From Pomphorhynchus laevis (taxonomy: Eukaryota > Acanthocephala > Palaeacanthocephala > Echinorhynchida > Pomphorhynchidae): 64,000 nucleotides of DNA. Numbering within the stretch: the stretch's first letter is position 1; each line of letters begins with the position of its first letter. This document shows positions 32,158 to 42,253 of this stretch, piece after piece. The notes under the pieces were generated by a model that had not been told where the DNA came from, did not search any database, and worked only from the letters and a program-made list of their open reading frames with translations. The stretch is taken from the NCBI GenBank assembly GCA_012934845.2, contig WNNJ02001227.1, positions 24,121 to 88,120 of the forward strand, given 5' to 3'. A program made the translations under genes and the position numbers.

Positions 32158-33551
32158 AGTAATAATACAATAATTTATTTAACGTGGTAAATGCGTGCAA
32201 AATGCACTCTTACATGACCACTAACAAACAAAAAAAGAACATCAAAGGTCACAGGTAATTACTTAATTGTTGAAATAAAATTGGATTTGGCGTTTGAAGT
32301 ACGGCATAGATGTTGATTGGCGGATATGAATAGGCAGTTGATTCCACAAGAGAGGAGCAGCCACAACGAAGGAGCGGAAGCCAAAAGAGGTAGAGTAGAT
32401 TGGGACATGTAAAAGAAGGGAATTACGGGAACGCAGAGCACAATACACAGTACGAGAATTGTCGAGAAAAGGAAGGTTGAGAAATGAAGGGGTATGATAA
32501 GTTATAAGGCGATAAGCAATGATAAGAAGACGAATTTGAACACGACAATAAATGGTAGGCCAATCAAGAGAAACAAGATAGTGGGATGTATGATCAAAAC
32601 GACGAAGACGGAGAACTCGAACGGCAGCGTTGATGATGCGTTGTAAAGGAAGAAGAGTGGATTTAGGTGAGTTGGAAAATAGACTAAGACAGTAATCAAG
32701 TCTTGAGAAAAGAAGAGAAGATATGAGAGTCATACAAGAAGGGAAATCGATCAATCTACGAACTTGACGGAGATTGCGGAGTATCAAGGTAGATGAGCGT
32801 ACTTTATCACTAACGAAAGGTTTAAGTGAAAGTTGGTTGTCAAAATGAAAGCCTAGGAAAACGAGATTATCAACGATATGAAGAATTGTAGAATTTAGTG
32901 ATACGGAAGGAGGTTCTACGCCGAAGCTTCGAGGTAGGATCCACATAATTTTAGATTTATCAGGATTCAGAGAAAGGCGAAGGGAAGAAAGATGGTTGGA
33001 AATTGAGACAAGACAGCTGGAAACAGAAACACTAAGATCATGAATATGATAAGCAGGTGCATGAACATATATGAGAATGTCATCAGCATATTGCATAACA
33101 TGGAAGTTAAATTTATGAGAAATCGAAGACAAGTCACCGAGAAGAAGAGAGAAAAGCATAGGGCCTAATACGGAGCCTTGTGGAACACCGGTCGGGATGG
33201 ATGAAGGATGGGAGAGAGAAGAGTTAGAATAGACGCGAAATGTACGGTTTGACAGATATGAAGAAAACCATGATACAGTGGGTAAAGAGAAGCCATAATC
33301 ATGACGAAGGCGATGTAGAAGAATCGAGTGATCGACGATGTCAAAAGCAGACGATAGATCAAGAGAAACTATGACACTACATAATTTATGATCGCGCGAT
33401 ATGAGTAAGTCGTTATAAACTTTAAGACATGCAATTTCGGTAGAGTAATTAGGGCGAAAAGCGGCTTGGAAGGGAGGAAATAAGTTAGAGGAAAAGAGAT
33501 ATGTATTAAATTGCTTGAGAACGAGACGCTTAAGGAGTTGAGAGTAGTTTA
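32158..33551 (-). pseudogene. APE-A3: 5'-truncated CR1/L2-like LINE nested in RLE-11
   Basis: Minus-strand RT close to APE-A ORF2: NYSTEIACLKVYNDLL, motif A VSLDLSSAFDIVDHS, GVPQGSVLGP, MQYADDILIY, thumb FLGFHFDNQLSLKPF, to the stop near 32263. The frame appears open from about 33160 to 32263 and, by my reading, upstream past motif A. The 3' stem-loop is present as GAGTGC-ATTTT-GCACGC with one mismatch (32193-32209). The 5' junction is an 8-bp fold-back (33538-33545 and 33552-33559). Confidence 0.87.
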
Positions 33552-33559
33552 ACTCTCAA
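33538..33559 (+). repeat. Fold-back hairpin at APE-A3 5' junction
   Basis: TTGAGAGT (33538-33545), loop AGTTTA, ACTCTCAA (33552-33559). The left arm is the LINE's own first bases on the minus strand; the right arm is their inverted copy next to RLE-11 sequence. Confidence 0.85.
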
Positions 33560-33579
33560 ATTTGTCGATATATAGAACT

Positions 33580-33838
33580 ATACGAAGAAGCCATGTAGCT
33601 AAGTACTTAGAGAGAGTTACAAAACTCGAATGCGCCGGATTAATTCCTCTCACTTTCTCTACTGTAGGAAGCATAGGCCCATCCGCCAAAAATATGTTGA
33701 CGATCATCGCAAGCAAGCCCGAAAGCATGGATCGACATACAGCGAGTGTGTCACTTCACTGCGAGCAGACGTTTCTTTCGCCCTCGCAAGATGCTCGTCC
33801 TTAGCATTACGTCGGTCTTCGGTTAGACAAATTCACTA
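33580..33838 (+). pseudogene. RLE-11 C-terminal segment after the APE-A3 insertion
   Basis: Reads RRSHVAKYLERVTKLECAGL, then IPLTFSTVGSIGPSAKNMLT, matching the Lys helix and C-terminal block of the endonuclease expected after HENRKRS. A frameshift around 33715 separates this from STYSECVTSLRADVSFALAR. About 25 bp at the left edge (33553-33580) match neither element clearly. The 3' UTR (33839-33990) holds GCCCATTTGCGGAAAC at about 33926 and ends in A/T-rich sequence. Confidence 0.75.
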
Positions 33839-34003
33839 ACAATTAACTACAATCTTAATATTGTAACCTTCAACTAACTTGACCTATCATAATATATTGT
33901 ATATATAGTACGTTTTGTGTTGAAGCCCATTTGCGGAAACTCCAAATGTAAATCTATTTAAATATTTGCTCAAAAAAAATTTCTATTAATATTATAATTT
34001 TAT

Positions 34004-34158
34004 TAATTTTCATCTGAATGAACAAAAATGCCAGGTTCTAGTACATAAAGATCAAATAAATTTGGTTAAATAAATAAATAAAAATCAAATAAATTTTCAG
34101 CAAGATGGGCTGAAAACACAAATGTCAAATAATGACCGGTCCGTCTTATCCCCAAACA
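34004..34158. repeat. Two shards of an RLE-20-like element in opposite orientation
   Basis: 34004-34063 (plus sense) match the 5' edge of RLE-20 (54643-54700 on minus). 34099-34158 match 53634-53692 in the same strand orientation, so they are endonuclease coding sequence on the minus strand. The first shard begins at the same truncation point as RLE-20. The middle is AAATAAATAAA filler. TTATTATTAATAATAATAAT follows. Confidence 0.75.
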
Positions 34159-34195
34159 TATTATTATTAATAATAATAATATTGAAAATATCTCA

Positions 34196-34286
34196 GACCT
34201 TAAAAAGGTTAGATCTAAAGTAAATACAATATTAATATACACAATAAAATAACATACAAAGAGAAAAAGAATAATCAACTTTCAAT
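34196..34286 (+). promoter_or_regulatory. RLE-12 5' leader
   Basis: Contains CCTTAAAAAGG (a small inverted repeat), AGATCTAAAGTAAATACA (34211-34228), ATTAATATACACA and ATAAAATAACATACA (to 34258), then the ATG at 34287. The start is chosen because MPKGKP matches the M(P/V)(R/K)GKP start of other copies. Confidence 0.6.
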
Positions 34287-37241
34287 ATGCCAAAGGGAAA
34301 GCCAGCCATTTACATGAAGTGCTGTTCTTGCAACGGACCCAGCGCAAAGTGTAAGGGATGCAAATGCGCACGAAATCACAAGAGATGCATAAACTGCGCT
34401 GCTCTCAAATGCGAAAATCGTACCTTGAGTGATCTCATTTTTGAGAACCCTAACTCGGAAAATAACAACATTTCGCCGCCAACAATTCCAACCACAATTA
34501 AATCACATTGCACAATTCCGACAATTTATGAGGATGTAATCAAATGGATCCCGAACCTATGCCGTCTACAAAAGTGCAATGCATCTCGAGATTTTATAAA
34601 TGAGCTAGCAAGAATATATACAGATTCTTGCGCCGAATCTGATACAATAATGACAGCGATTGTCTTGGGACATTTGATTTTACAACGTACAAAGCGTAAT
34701 GATCGCAAAACAGTTTGCATGTCTATTGCACGGAGAATGAGGCTATGGTCTTATGGGCTCTATGAAGAATTGTTCAAGAAGGCGTCTTTTCCCCAGGGTC
34801 AACGCTCGTTACGAAAATATGATCGAATGCCCTGCGATTGGAAAAAGAGTTTCGTAAACCAAGTCAGATCTGGGAAATTGTCCTCGGCTATGAGGTCTCT
34901 TAATGATTCAGAACACACCGGCAGTTTACTTCGACCCGATGATAAAATAGGCTCAAAGACAGTGCTTCAACTACTTCAAGACAAACACCCGCGCGCTAAA
35001 GAAGCTGACCCCGATGTCACACTAAGTGAGGATGTCTTTCATGGCTTTGAGTTTCACCCATCTTTGTTTGATGATATTGATGCAGATACAATCGTTGCTA
35101 CGAGTAAACTCATCAAGGGCGGCGCTGGACCATCTGGACTTGATGCTCAGGCATGGTACACGATGTTAAACTCTTTCGGTGCTGAATCGAAGAAGCTTGC
35201 GGATGCACTCGCTCTGTTTGCTCGACATTTAGCTACACAAAACTCATCCCTTGAATCGATGCGGGCGCTTACTTCTAGTCGTCTAATTGCCTTGAGTAAA
35301 GTGAATGGTGTACGACCAATAGGTGTTGGTGATGTCAGTCGCCGCATAATGTCAAAGGCAATTCTTACGATCGCTAAACCCCAATTACAAAAAGTATGTG
35401 GAAACCTTCAGGCTTGCTCAGGTACGAGTTCTGGCACCGAATGCGTGATACACTCGATACGTTCAGTTCTGCAGAAAGAACCGACTCATGTTCTGTTGAC
35501 AATTGATGCAGATAATGCTTTTAACCGCATAAATAGACGACTAGCACTCAAAAATATGTCGCATATATGCCCAGCACTATCAAATACACTTCATAACTTA
35601 TATCGTAATAATCCTGAGATAATAATCAGCAATGAAACAATGCAATGCCGGGAGGGATTTACTCAGGGTGATGTACTGGCCATGGCAGCTTTTGCTGCCG
35701 CAACGCTACCAATGATTCACAAAGTCAGGGACAAGTTTCCCATGATGCGCCAATACTGGTATGCTGATGATGGCAATTTTATTGGATGCCCCGAAGATGT
35801 GAACTCTGTATATGCTTTTTTAGCTGACATCGGTCCAAAATATGGATTTCATATTAATCCAAAGAAATGCAAGGCCTTTGTCAACGGCTTCACTCACCAA
35901 AGAATGTATGAATTATTCCACTCATCAGGGGTTGAAATCACAAATGATGGTGTGTCTGTTCTTGGCGCTCCTATTGGTACTAAAGAGTTCGTCTCACAAT
36001 TTGTTTGTTCAAAGGTATCGGATATTCAACACAAGCTTAAGCAAGTATGCCAGATAGGCGAGTCTGATCTGCAGACATTTTATCCATGCTTAACCAAATC
36101 ACTTCAACACAATTGGACTTATGTGCAACGTACTTGCTCATGTGACCCTTTCTGGTTCAAGAAACTAAAGGATGAACTGCGCTCTCAAATAGACAACTTA
36201 CTCATGATCGATTCCGTACCGATTAACATATTGTGGGAGCTAGTCAGACTGCCAGTGAGTTTGGGCGGATTAGGTATATTTGACCCATGTAACTCTGTGA
36301 AGACGAATTATGATAGGTCGCTTACTTTCTGCCAACCTTTTGTAAACAATCTGGATTTCGAAGTTATTTTGGAACAACAATCAATTTGCCGATCAACGTT
36401 TTCACAGCCAAATAAAGCCCAGTTCCAATTACACAGACAGTCAATCTACTCTGAATTGAACGAGCACTTACAAAACGCATTGGATCATGCAACAGTTAGC
36501 GGTGCTTCTGCCTGGCTCACGGCTTATCCCTCGAACTCGAATGGCGCAGTACTGAATAACACAGTATTTAAAGACGCTATTGCCGCTAGGTACGGACAGA
36601 TCGTCAGAGACGTTCCCAAAAATTGCTCATGTGGTCAACCGAACTCCTTATCTCACGCTCTGTCATGTAAACATGGTTACCTCCCGACCGTCAGACATAA
36701 TTGTGTACGTGATTATGTTGCTAAGGAAATTACAAAAGTATCATCCGGCGTGCAGATCGAGCCATCACTTCAACCACTCAATTCACATGTCACCTTTCAA
36801 GCATCGAGTACAACTACGGACAGGTGTGCTCGCCTAGACATAGTATGTAATGGTCTTTTTGGAGGTACTACCCAGCGCACTTTCTTGGATATATGTATAT
36901 TTAACATACATGCGCCCTCAAATGCCTCCAGATCGTCAAGTTCATCGTTTGATTTCCACCAAGCACGAAAAATAGCAAAATACGAAGAAAGAATTCGCGA
37001 AATTGAACATTCAATTTTCTTGCCATTCATTTTGTCATGCTCGTCAGGTATTGGTGTCGATGCTAACCGTTGTCTCCAAGGTATTGCACGTAAGCTAGCT
37101 CTGAAAAACTACAGCTCATACACCGCCGAAATTGCAAGGTTGCGAAGAACAATTGGTTGTATCGTCATGCGTGGCGTATCTATGAGCCTCAGATCACCTC
37201 GCTCCACATTGTTGCAACCGGTCTCAATGTCAAGATCTTGA
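34287..37241 (+). CDS. RLE-12 polyprotein: Cys-rich domain, RT, zinc knuckle, restriction-like endonuclease
   Basis: 984 codons, unbroken. N-terminal Cys cluster C12, C13, C15, C22, C25, C27, C34, C37, C42, likely zinc- and DNA-binding and reminiscent of CXC (tesmin/TSO1) domains. RT: GGAGPSGLDAQAW, NGVRPIGVGDV, motif A Asp407 (TIDADNAFNRIN), EGFTQGDVLAM, motif C Y492-A-D494-D495. Zinc knuckle C780-x-C782-x7-H790-x3-C794, then R803-H-N. Endonuclease Asp851 (RLDIVCNG) and Asp868 (FLDICIFN), then QARKIAKYEER with the candidate Lys. Overall order is that of R2/R4/CRE-type early-branching LINEs, which nick DNA with a PD-(D/E)XK enzyme and prime cDNA from the nick. The exact clade is not settled; targeting of TTA repeats is inferred from junctions and resembles Dong (R4 clade) in TAA repeats. 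Confidence 0.9.
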   Translation: MPKGKPAIYMKCCSCNGPSAKCKGCKCARNHKRCINCAALKCENRTLSDLIFENPNSENNNISPPTIPTTIKSHCTIPTIYEDVIKWIPNLCRLQKCNASRDFINELARIYTDSCAESDTIMTAIVLGHLILQRTKRNDRKTVCMSIARRMRLWSYGLYEELFKKASFPQGQRSLRKYDRMPCDWKKSFVNQVRSGKLSSAMRSLNDSEHTGSLLRPDDKIGSKTVLQLLQDKHPRAKEADPDVTLSEDVFHGFEFHPSLFDDIDADTIVATSKLIKGGAGPSGLDAQAWYTMLNSFGAESKKLADALALFARHLATQNSSLESMRALTSSRLIALSKVNGVRPIGVGDVSRRIMSKAILTIAKPQLQKVCGNLQACSGTSSGTECVIHSIRSVLQKEPTHVLLTIDADNAFNRINRRLALKNMSHICPALSNTLHNLYRNNPEIIISNETMQCREGFTQGDVLAMAAFAAATLPMIHKVRDKFPMMRQYWYADDGNFIGCPEDVNSVYAFLADIGPKYGFHINPKKCKAFVNGFTHQRMYELFHSSGVEITNDGVSVLGAPIGTKEFVSQFVCSKVSDIQHKLKQVCQIGESDLQTFYPCLTKSLQHNWTYVQRTCSCDPFWFKKLKDELRSQIDNLLMIDSVPINILWELVRLPVSLGGLGIFDPCNSVKTNYDRSLTFCQPFVNNLDFEVILEQQSICRSTFSQPNKAQFQLHRQSIYSELNEHLQNALDHATVSGASAWLTAYPSNSNGAVLNNTVFKDAIAARYGQIVRDVPKNCSCGQPNSLSHALSCKHGYLPTVRHNCVRDYVAKEITKVSSGVQIEPSLQPLNSHVTFQASSTTTDRCARLDIVCNGLFGGTTQRTFLDICIFNIHAPSNASRSSSSSFDFHQARKIAKYEERIREIEHSIFLPFILSCSSGIGVDANRCLQGIARKLALKNYSSYTAEIARLRRTIGCIVMRGVSMSLRSPRSTLLQPVSMSRS

Positions 37242-37339
37242 TCCTAATGACTGATAATTTGACAGTGTTTTCATTTTCTTGGACAATTCTAAAAAATATT
37301 ATGAAAAAATTATTATTAAAAATTTTTTTTTTCACTAAA

Positions 37340-38453
37340 TTATTCTTCATTGATTAAACATAAATCCCTTTGAGGACGATTTATAGCTGATCGAGCTCCA
37401 CGGACACATCGAGAAGTCATCTTTGCAAGGATAACGCTGATGCCACTACGTAATCTGCTTATTTCATCGTTGTATGAGCTGTTATGACTCCTTGCCATGG
37501 AGCCCGCGATTCTCTTTAACAGGATTGCCGCTTCCGTACCCGCCCCTCCGAGCATCGAAAATACTACGGGAATAAATGACGCATGCTCTATGCTATTTAC
37601 TCTCTCAAGATACTTCCTTTTCTTCCTTAGTTCATGATATTCGAAGCATGGTCCGATACTCTTACTGGAGTTAGAGGGAGCGTATGCGTTGAACACGCAG
37701 ATATCAAGGAAAGTACACTCCGTTCTGTCTCCAAAGATTCCGGAACATGATATGTCAAGTCTCGCTTCACGATCAATAGTTGTACCGTAATTTTGGAAGC
37801 ATATTTCATCATGCAGAGGGGATAGTTTTGGCTCGATTGCTACGTTACGACAACATTCAGATAATCTATTCGCTAGAAAATCACGGACGGCATCGTGTCT
37901 CATTGATGGCAAGCCGCCTAAAGGGCACGAGAAAGTGTGTGATATCGAGTTTTGTTCTTTACATTGGCAGTATTTCGGTGATGAGGGATGGAGAAATCCG
38001 TATCTGGTGGCTAGTGCATCTTGAAAGACTGTATTACTTATTCTGGAAGAATAACTGTTTGTTGGGTATGTTGACAACCACGAAGATGATCCAGATACTG
38101 ATGCATGCTCGATGGCATTCTTGAGAGTAGGGTCGACCTGATTTATAATGTCATTGTGATTCATCCTTTCCGCTTTTAAACGGTTAGCACGAATTTCTTT
38201 ACATAATCTGTTTTGATTATTTATTAGATCTAGCCCCGTAACGTCTCCTAAACATGGCTCGCACACCATACGTGAAGCGTTATATTCTTGGTCTACTGAA
38301 CGCATAGGGTCTTTAACGCCGATACCACCATCTCTCAAAGTCATGTTAAACACCCTCCATAGAACTTCATTTGTTTCAATGTCAATTCCAGTTAATTCAG
38401 TTATCATCGATCTTATCGATTGTGCCAGCGCCTCAAACCACTCAATTATTATT
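37340..38453 (-). pseudogene. RLE-13: 5'-truncated RLE LINE, C-terminal third
   Basis: Minus-strand codons from about WFEALAQSIRSMITELTG, after the RT, through GGIGVKDP, GSSSWL, knuckle CQCKEQNSISHTFSC with RHD, RLDISCSGIFGDRTECTFLDICVFN (the usual ERTF is ECTF), YHELRKKRKYLERV and FIPVVFSMLGG to the stop at 37340. The frame is open. The 5' junction has a 6-bp fold-back with loop TTATTAT (38440-38445 and 38453-38458). It resembles RLE-12 and RLE-16 (APSNxS in the endonuclease). Upstream codons of the same frame belong to the APE-B tail. Confidence 0.85.
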
Positions 38454-38497
38454 TGAGTACTATTATTTTTATTTTTTATTAAAAAATAAAAATAATA
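38440..38497. repeat. Two nested fold-backs at the RLE-13 / APE-B tail junction
   Basis: ACTCAA-TTATTAT-TTGAGT (38440-38458), and a perfect 17-bp pair TATTATTTTTATTTTTT (38461-38477) / its inverted copy (38481-38497) with a 3-bp loop. The second is A/T-rich tail sequence folded on itself. Confidence 0.8.
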
Positions 38498-38572
38498 ATA
38501 ATGCAGCGTTTTTATTTTCCCGTTAACGCCTGTCGGCTTCGGGTAACACAAAAGCCCTTAAACAGATTAACA
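38498..38572 (-). mobile_element. APE-B-type 3' tail fragment
   Basis: Minus strand reads GTGTTACCCGAAGCCGACAG, then GCGTTAACGGGAAAATAAAAACGCTGCATTATTATT in pieces. This is a diverged version of the APE-B tail (GCCGAMAGRCG ... CATTATTATT). Under 80 bp of LINE sequence sit between RLE-14 and RLE-13, an extreme 5' truncation. Confidence 0.65.
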
Positions 38573-38684
38573 ATATATATATATTTTTTTGAAAGAAGAA
38601 AAGCTTTATTCACAAAGTTTACAAAGGGAATTTAACCCAAATATCATTATGTTTGAATTACATGTTACGGGGCGTGTGCTTTAG

Positions 38685-39433
38685 CTAAGGCTCCTGTTGC
38701 TCGAGGCGGACGGCCTTTCCACTTGAAGAACGGTAACCCCGGATGCATATCGACGCCGCGCGGCATAGGGCAACACCGATTTCACGTGTAATGCGAGTCA
38801 AGCACTGTGCGTATGTCGTTTGATCAGACCTCTGCGCCTGCAGAATGGCGATTCGGCGCAACACAGCACGAGAGCTTTCACTCAATCCGCCGTTTGTCGA
38901 AGCGATGAAGGGTACAAATGTGCCTCTTGCAATCTGTTGAACCCGTTCCTCATATTTAGACTTCTTTCTTGCTTCGTGGAAGTTGAACGCACTGGACGTG
39001 CTTGTACGGTAAGATTCGGCAAGGTTGCTGAAAATGCTGACGTCTATATACGTCCGCTCGAATCTACCGGGAAACAGTCCAGTACAGACGATATCCACTC
39101 GTGCGTCAAGATCTCTTGTCGTTGCACTATTGGTGAAGATGTGATCCACGCTGGGACTATCGAGTACAGGTTCGATCCCTACACCATGACAAACAGTCGT
39201 TAGATTTCGGGCAAGGATATCACGAACGATATTCTGACGAAAAATCTGCAACCCTCCACGCCGACATGAAATGAGATGCTTCAAGCATGCAGGAGTATTG
39301 CATATGCATCTCGTGGGCATGTCAGTCGGTTCCCAAGCATACCGCATAGCCATACTATCTCTGAATTCACGTGGAAGAATATGGAAGTTTTCACGAACCG
39401 GGGGCACTATGGAAAGCCATGACGATACACCAT
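38685..39433 (-). pseudogene. RLE-14: RLE-9 subfamily endonuclease copy
   Basis: Minus-strand open frame from the GVSSWLSIVPPVREN region through knuckle CICNTPACLKHLISC, RHN changed to RQN, RVDIVCTGLFPG, ERTYIDVSIFSNL, KKSKYEER and the C-terminal CIRGYRSSSGKAVRLEQQEP. It is over 95% like RLE-9 by eye. The 5' edge is TGCACCAT-TT-ATGGTGTA (on minus), a near-perfect fold-back. The part 38766-39433 belongs to the inverted duplication with 62631-64000. The 3' UTR runs to about 38580. Confidence 0.87.
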
Positions 39434-40135
39434 AAATGGTGCATAATAATAAAAATAATAATAAAATAATAATGCAGCGATTTATTTCCCATTTCGTCTT
39501 TCGGCTGGGCGAAATTTAAAATACAATAAATTAAATCAATTACTTGAAATCAGAAATCCGGCGTCTGAACATTTAGCGTACGTTGTTATAGATTTATTCT
39601 GAAGTTTGAAATCGGGCCATGAGTGCAACGGTGCGCAAGAAAGAAAAGAAAAAAAATGTTAAGCATCAATCAAAGTTAGGCGATTTCCTAGTCCTCCTTT
39701 GTCGACTTGTTCTAAAGACCTCGAAGATAATACGGGGCATGCGAAAGCATCCAAAAGAGCTGAACACTTTTGAGCAAAATCGACAGCGACAGTGAGTCGA
39801 GCGAGAGTGAAAAGGGAGTCGAATTGAACAAAATTTGGCGTGGTAGCCGTCTAAAGATAAACGCCAAACCAGCGGACGCTTTTGGTATCTTGGATTTCTC
39901 CAAGCTGATTGAGTATAAACAGACGTCAAAAAGATATCTGGATCTAGGCTAAGTATTTTGTTATCGAATAGCCGTCGGGCTTCCAAATACGCTGTGGTTT
40001 CACCAAGGCGAAATCGATTGCAAAGTTTGACCGAGAGTGGTATCGATCTACTAAGCACCGCAACAGCTGTAGAAGAACACTTCGATGATACTCCTAATAT
40101 CCTTTTTAGGTAGCGCCAAAAACATTTATCAATGA
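38766..40135 (-). repeat. Left arm of a 1,370-bp inverted duplication
   Basis: Reverse complement of 62631-64000. Paired coordinates sum to 102766 at both ends, so there is no net indel. The arm spans the APE-B2 3' end, its TTA tail and RLE-14, including their junction. One substitution noted by eye (40113 region). The right arm stops only because the window ends. Confidence 0.93.
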
Positions 40136-42160
40136 TCTGAAAATCTCCTAAGGTCAAATCCGACCAAAAGCATCGAATCCCGTAACTCAGAATCGGAAGC
40201 AACATCACATCAAAGTATTTGATCGCGCCTTCGAAGGACATAAGACCAAGCTTCGATGCCGTATAAGCTGACGTTACAACTTTCGCCGATTGGCGCAATA
40301 AGTGGCTTCTGAAACACCACCGAGATGAGAGTTCAAAGCCTAGATATCGATACGAATTAACAAATTCTATCGATGTTGCATTCAGAAAGAGCACATCATC
40401 ACGACAGCGGGGCCCACCTCGCCGAAATTTTATAATTTTCGTTTTGGAAGTGTTGATCACTATTTTATTTGTCAGACAAAACTTAACGAGAGCTGTAATG
40501 GCTGATTGTGCTGAGCATCTATCCAACGTTATTAAGGCAAGATCGTCAGCATATAAAATTGGCACTACATTATAAGCGGCGAAACGAACATGATCTGGGA
40601 GATCCATCAAGAAGAAGGAAAATAACAGCGGGCTGAGAGGATCTCCTTGCTGGACTCTACGACTAGCAGTCAAAGGGCCCGAATAATTAACTCCGTCGTA
40701 AATGCGCATCGAACTAGGACGCAATATTCTTTCAAGAAGAAATAGAAAGTCTCCATGAACATTTACTCTCTCATGAAGCTTGGTTAATAGCAAGGTTCTA
40801 TCAATCGAGTCGAACGCTTTCGCAAAATCAACAAAAATGCTATACAAAGATGAACGCTTATCAAAAGTATCGAGAACAAGTGACCGAAGAACTGAGAGAG
40901 CACTCATAGTAGAATGATTTATACGAAATCCATGTTGCTCTGGAGGAAGAAGAAAACTACGAAATCTCGACAAACGTACGGCCATCAAATTAGATAGAAC
41001 TTTATACGAATGATTTAGTAGAGCTATCCCTCTATAAGAATCTCGACACGAAGGATCTCCCGAACCTTTGAACAACACTTTGATAATGCTGTCACGCCAG
41101 CCATTTGGTATAGGCCAACCCCTAAGAATCGCGTTATAAAAGAATATCCAGTAGTCAGCGACCAATCCGAAAGTCTGATTAATATGTTCAACACACAGTT
41201 GATCAATTCCAGCAGCCTTTCTAGTAGCCATATTAGAGAGACAGCTCTTAATTTCAGCTAGGCTAAAGGGAGAATTGAGCGGATCATGGTCCGTGATAGG
41301 ACAATAGAGATTGCATTCTTTAGGATCGAAGAATTAGAATTAGACGAGGCCAAAATTTCAGCGAAATGCTTGCGCCAATCTTCTAAAGGAAACTTAGAGG
41401 CAAGTTTACAAGTTTTGGGGCGTGCTAGCCATGGAGCGACCTCAGCTCTTAGAAGCATTATCTGTTCTTCTCGTCTAAGCACATTCAGCCTGAATTGTCT
41501 AGTACTCTTATTATAAAATCTACGCAGAGTCACAAAATCCGTCCTGGACAATGAAAATTCATTAGTCTTGTAGAATGAGAGTAGCATCCTCTGCAAAATT
41601 TTTAAATGGTTTGGTAGTCGATACGATCGGCTTCCATTATGTCGGATATTATTACACGCGCGTAACAGTGTTTGGTGAAGCATAGTGTAACTGGCCGCTA
41701 GATCACCACCCAACAAGAGTCGCTTAGATTCATTCAAATGACTAAAGTTAATGGCGTCGACAACGATCCGCCTACTCTTGGGTTGGACGGGACAAAAATC
41801 ACTTAGTGAAGTTGAGAATTCTTCAATGACACAAATTACCGGTTTATGTTTTCGTCGTAAAGCCCATGCTACATCGAAATCTAAGCATGTATCATGAATA
41901 CCAACGTTCGAGAATATTAAATCTAGACAGCTCCTAGTTTCACCCATTTCATAAGTCCAACCCTCGATAGGAACGTGAAGAGTTAGATTGTGCGAAAAGA
42001 AGAATTCCTTTAGTAAATTAAGCTTCAGAGGGGATCTAGAAGAGGTAGCGTTGAAGTCACCGGCAACAACTATGGGTTTATTACGAGATGAGTTTAAGAG
42101 AATCTCAGACAACTCATTAATAATATCAGAAGCGTCTAACGACGGCTTGAAGTAGCAGGC
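39666..42160 (-). pseudogene. APE-B2: Jockey/I-like LINE, 5'-truncated ORF2
   Basis: Minus strand. Endonuclease part: PIVVAGDFNATSSRSPLKL, EGWTYEMGETRSCLDLIFS, RRKHKPV. A frameshift near 41318 precedes the RT: TRKAAGIDQLCVEHI, SYRGIALLNHSYK, EQHGFRINHSTMSA, motif A FVDFAKAFDSIDR, QQGDPLSPLLFS, motif C LYADDLALI, and RRGGPRCRDD. The C-terminus ends with a Cys-rich CRCRFCSKVF segment where the knuckle His/Cys are altered. The RT frame (41231-39666) is unbroken. The N-terminal endonuclease Glu region is lost. The tail has GCCGAAAGACG and CATTATTATT (about 39470-39520). Confidence 0.87.
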
Positions 42161-42253
42161 GATAATGACAATGATTATTTTATATAATAAAATATTTTTT
42201 TAGAAGAGAAAAATTTATTTATAAAACTAAAACTAATAAAGTTAGATCGATAA

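Larger units (their letters stand above)
34190..37320 (+). mobile_element. RLE-12: complete, intact RLE-type LINE
   Basis: About 3.1 kb: TTA/TAA tract, 5' leader (34196-34286), one open ORF of 984 codons (34287-37241), and a short 3' UTR ending GAAAAAATTATTATTAAAAA. It is the only copy here with every domain and no break, so it is a candidate autonomous element. The 3' UTR lacks the GGCCC hairpin of most relatives. Tail-to-tail with minus-strand RLE-13 at about 37330. Confidence 0.9.

Noticed and set aside
33553-34000. LTR retroelement or host exon between RLE-11 and RLE-12
   Set aside because: The region reads as the RLE-11 C-terminus, its 3' UTR and RLE-20-like shards. No long terminal repeats, primer site or splice-bounded host coding is visible.
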